Part shown: piece by piece, positions 5,556-6,446 of the stretch
Layout: every line of letters begins with the position of its first letter
Numbering within the stretch: position 1 is the stretch's first letter
DNA from: Deltaproteobacteria bacterium RIFCSPLOWO2_12_FULL_60_16
GTDB lineage: Bacteria; Desulfobacterota; Binatia; UBA9968
DNA length: 6,446 nt
Reading direction: 5' to 3'
Assembly: GCA_001798565.1 (NCBI GenBank)
Contig: MGSR01000091.1
Span: 4,449-10,894 of the forward strand
The notes under the pieces: generated by a model
Database searches by the model: none
Seen by the model: only the letters and a program-made list of their open reading frames with translations
Told to the model about the DNA's origin: nothing
Position numbers and translations under genes: made by a program

Positions 5556-6446
5556 AGACGGCGTGGGTGAGCTTTTCGGTCGTCTCCCGCAGCCTGCCGC
5601 TGATAATTCTTGACAGGTTCAGAAAGAGCTTGGCCGCAGTGTAGGGGAAGCGCTTTCGCAGCCTCTCCAGGGCGCCGGCGTCGATGCCCAGCAGCTCCAC
5701 GTCCTCGAGCGCGACCACGTCCGCCGCCCGCACGGTCTTTTCCACGATAGCCATCTCGCCGAATATTTCGCCGGGGTCCAGGTTCTTGATGATTTTTCCG
5801 TTAGGCCCGGATTCTTTAACCCCGGCCTTGCCGTTGATGATCAGGTACATCTCGTCTCCCACATCTCCTTTGCGGACCATCATATCGCCCTTTTTAAAGG
5901 TCGAGAGCTTGCCCATGACCGCGACCTTCTTCGCCTCCCATAGCCAGAAGTTGTGGAAGATAGGGGTAGTGCCGACGATGTCCTTGTTCATCTTGGCCAG
6001 CAAAGTATCCCATACGGTGACGAGCCGCGTCGTCATCATCAGGATCGGCGTGAAGGTTATTTCCGTGAGCATGGCGACGATCATGACTACGGCGGAGAGG
6101 ACGCCGAAATAAATCGTCGGAATGAAGTTGGAAAACATCAGGATGACGAAACCCGCGGCGAGCGCGATCGAGCTGTAAATAATCGGCCGTCCCAGCGCCG
6201 CCAGGGTGCGGTACGTGGCCGCCTCCTGATCATGGACCTCGTTGAGCTCCCGGCTGTAGTGGACCATGAAATGGACCGTGTCGTCCACGGCGATGCCGAG
6301 GGCGATGGCGGCGATCATCGAGGTCCCGACGTTGAGCGGGATGCCCAGAAATCCCATCAGCCCGAAGTTGAAGACAATGGGGACCACGTTGGGGAGCAGA
6401 GATATGAACCCCGCCTTGAAGGACATGAACATGGCGGCGTGGATGA
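5554..6446 (-). CDS. RND/MMPL-type transporter with fused C-terminal cyclic-nucleotide-binding domain (3' part only)
   Basis: The gene runs off the right edge; the frame stays open through 6446, so the ATG at 6430-6432 is an internal methionine. Counting from it, 292 residues are visible. Hydrophobic helices lie at about 8-28, 35-48, 88-104 and 108-130. GIAVDDTVHFMVHY (46-59), with the paired acidic residues Asp50/Asp51, is the RND/MMPL/SSD transmembrane-4 signature used for proton coupling. A linker leads to a cyclic-nucleotide-binding domain at about 171-285, whose phosphate-binding cassette FGEMAIVEKTVRAADV (from Phe224) keeps the Glu and the Arg-Ala-Ala of protein-kinase-A-like sites. MMPL-type RND proteins export lipids and hydrophobic molecules; the sensor suggests gating by a nucleotide ligand, which is inference. 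It is convergent with the OleA-like gene and ends in TAA at 5554-5556. Confidence 0.85.
   Translation of the reverse strand, partial: IHAAMFMSFKAGFISLLPNVVPIVFNFGLMGFLGIPLNVGTSMIAAIALGIAVDDTVHFMVHYSRELNEVHDQEAATYRTLAALGRPIIYSSIALAAGFVILMFSNFIPTIYFGVLSAVVMIVAMLTEITFTPILMMTTRLVTVWDTLLAKMNKDIVGTTPIFHNFWLWEAKKVAVMGKLSTFKKGDMMVRKGDVGDEMYLIINGKAGVKESGPNGKIIKNLDPGEIFGEMAIVEKTVRAADVVALEDVELLGIDAGALERLRKRFPYTAAKLFLNLSRIISGRLRETTEKLTHAV

Overview
The window is a moderately GC-rich bacterial segment with tightly packed genes and strong GGAGG-type ribosome binding sites. The gene families (an Ole long-chain hydrocarbon pathway, a small phasin-like protein beside an ABC1/UbiB kinase, a Crp/Fnr regulator, an RND/MMPL exporter fused to a cyclic-nucleotide domain) suggest a Desulfobacterota (former Deltaproteobacteria) genome, perhaps near Desulfuromonadales. 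That placement is inferred from gene content and was not tested by a search.

Layout. Positions 1-167 hold the last 54 codons of an OleC-type AMP-dependent ligase. Its TAA overlaps by one base the ATG of oleD (167-1159), a short-chain dehydrogenase/epimerase-fold enzyme. After a 135-base gap with a possible promoter come three closely spaced plus-strand genes: a phasin-like coiled-coil protein (1295-1600), an AarF/ABC1/UbiB atypical kinase with two C-terminal membrane helices (1617-3320), and a Crp/Fnr regulator starting at GTG (3340-4035). The stop codon of the regulator lies inside a perfect Crp-type palindrome (TGTGA-N6-TCACA, 4031-4046). A plausible extended -10 promoter and a hairpin-rich leader of about 130 bases follow, then an OleA/FabH-like condensing enzyme (4234-5409). 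A 144-base convergent intergenic region is packed with inverted and direct repeats. It separates this enzyme from the minus-strand 3' end of an RND/MMPL transporter carrying a C-terminal cyclic-nucleotide-binding domain (5554-6446, cut by the window edge).

How the genes may work together. In the known Ole pathway, OleA condenses two fatty acyl chains to a beta-keto acid, OleD reduces it to a beta-hydroxy acid, OleC closes a beta-lactone, and OleB decarboxylates it to a long-chain olefin. Two of these steps (OleC, OleD) are certain or nearly so here. An OleA-like enzyme with the glutamate typical of OleA sits under its own, apparently Crp-controlled, promoter. The phasin-like protein, the UbiB kinase and the RND pump are all plausible partners for very hydrophobic lipids (packaging, isoprenoid-lipid handling, export). 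Cyclic-nucleotide-type sensor domains occur both in the regulator and in the transporter, so one second messenger could act at transcription and at export. That joint role is inference from neighbourhood only. No RNA genes, CRISPR arrays or insertion sequences were seen.
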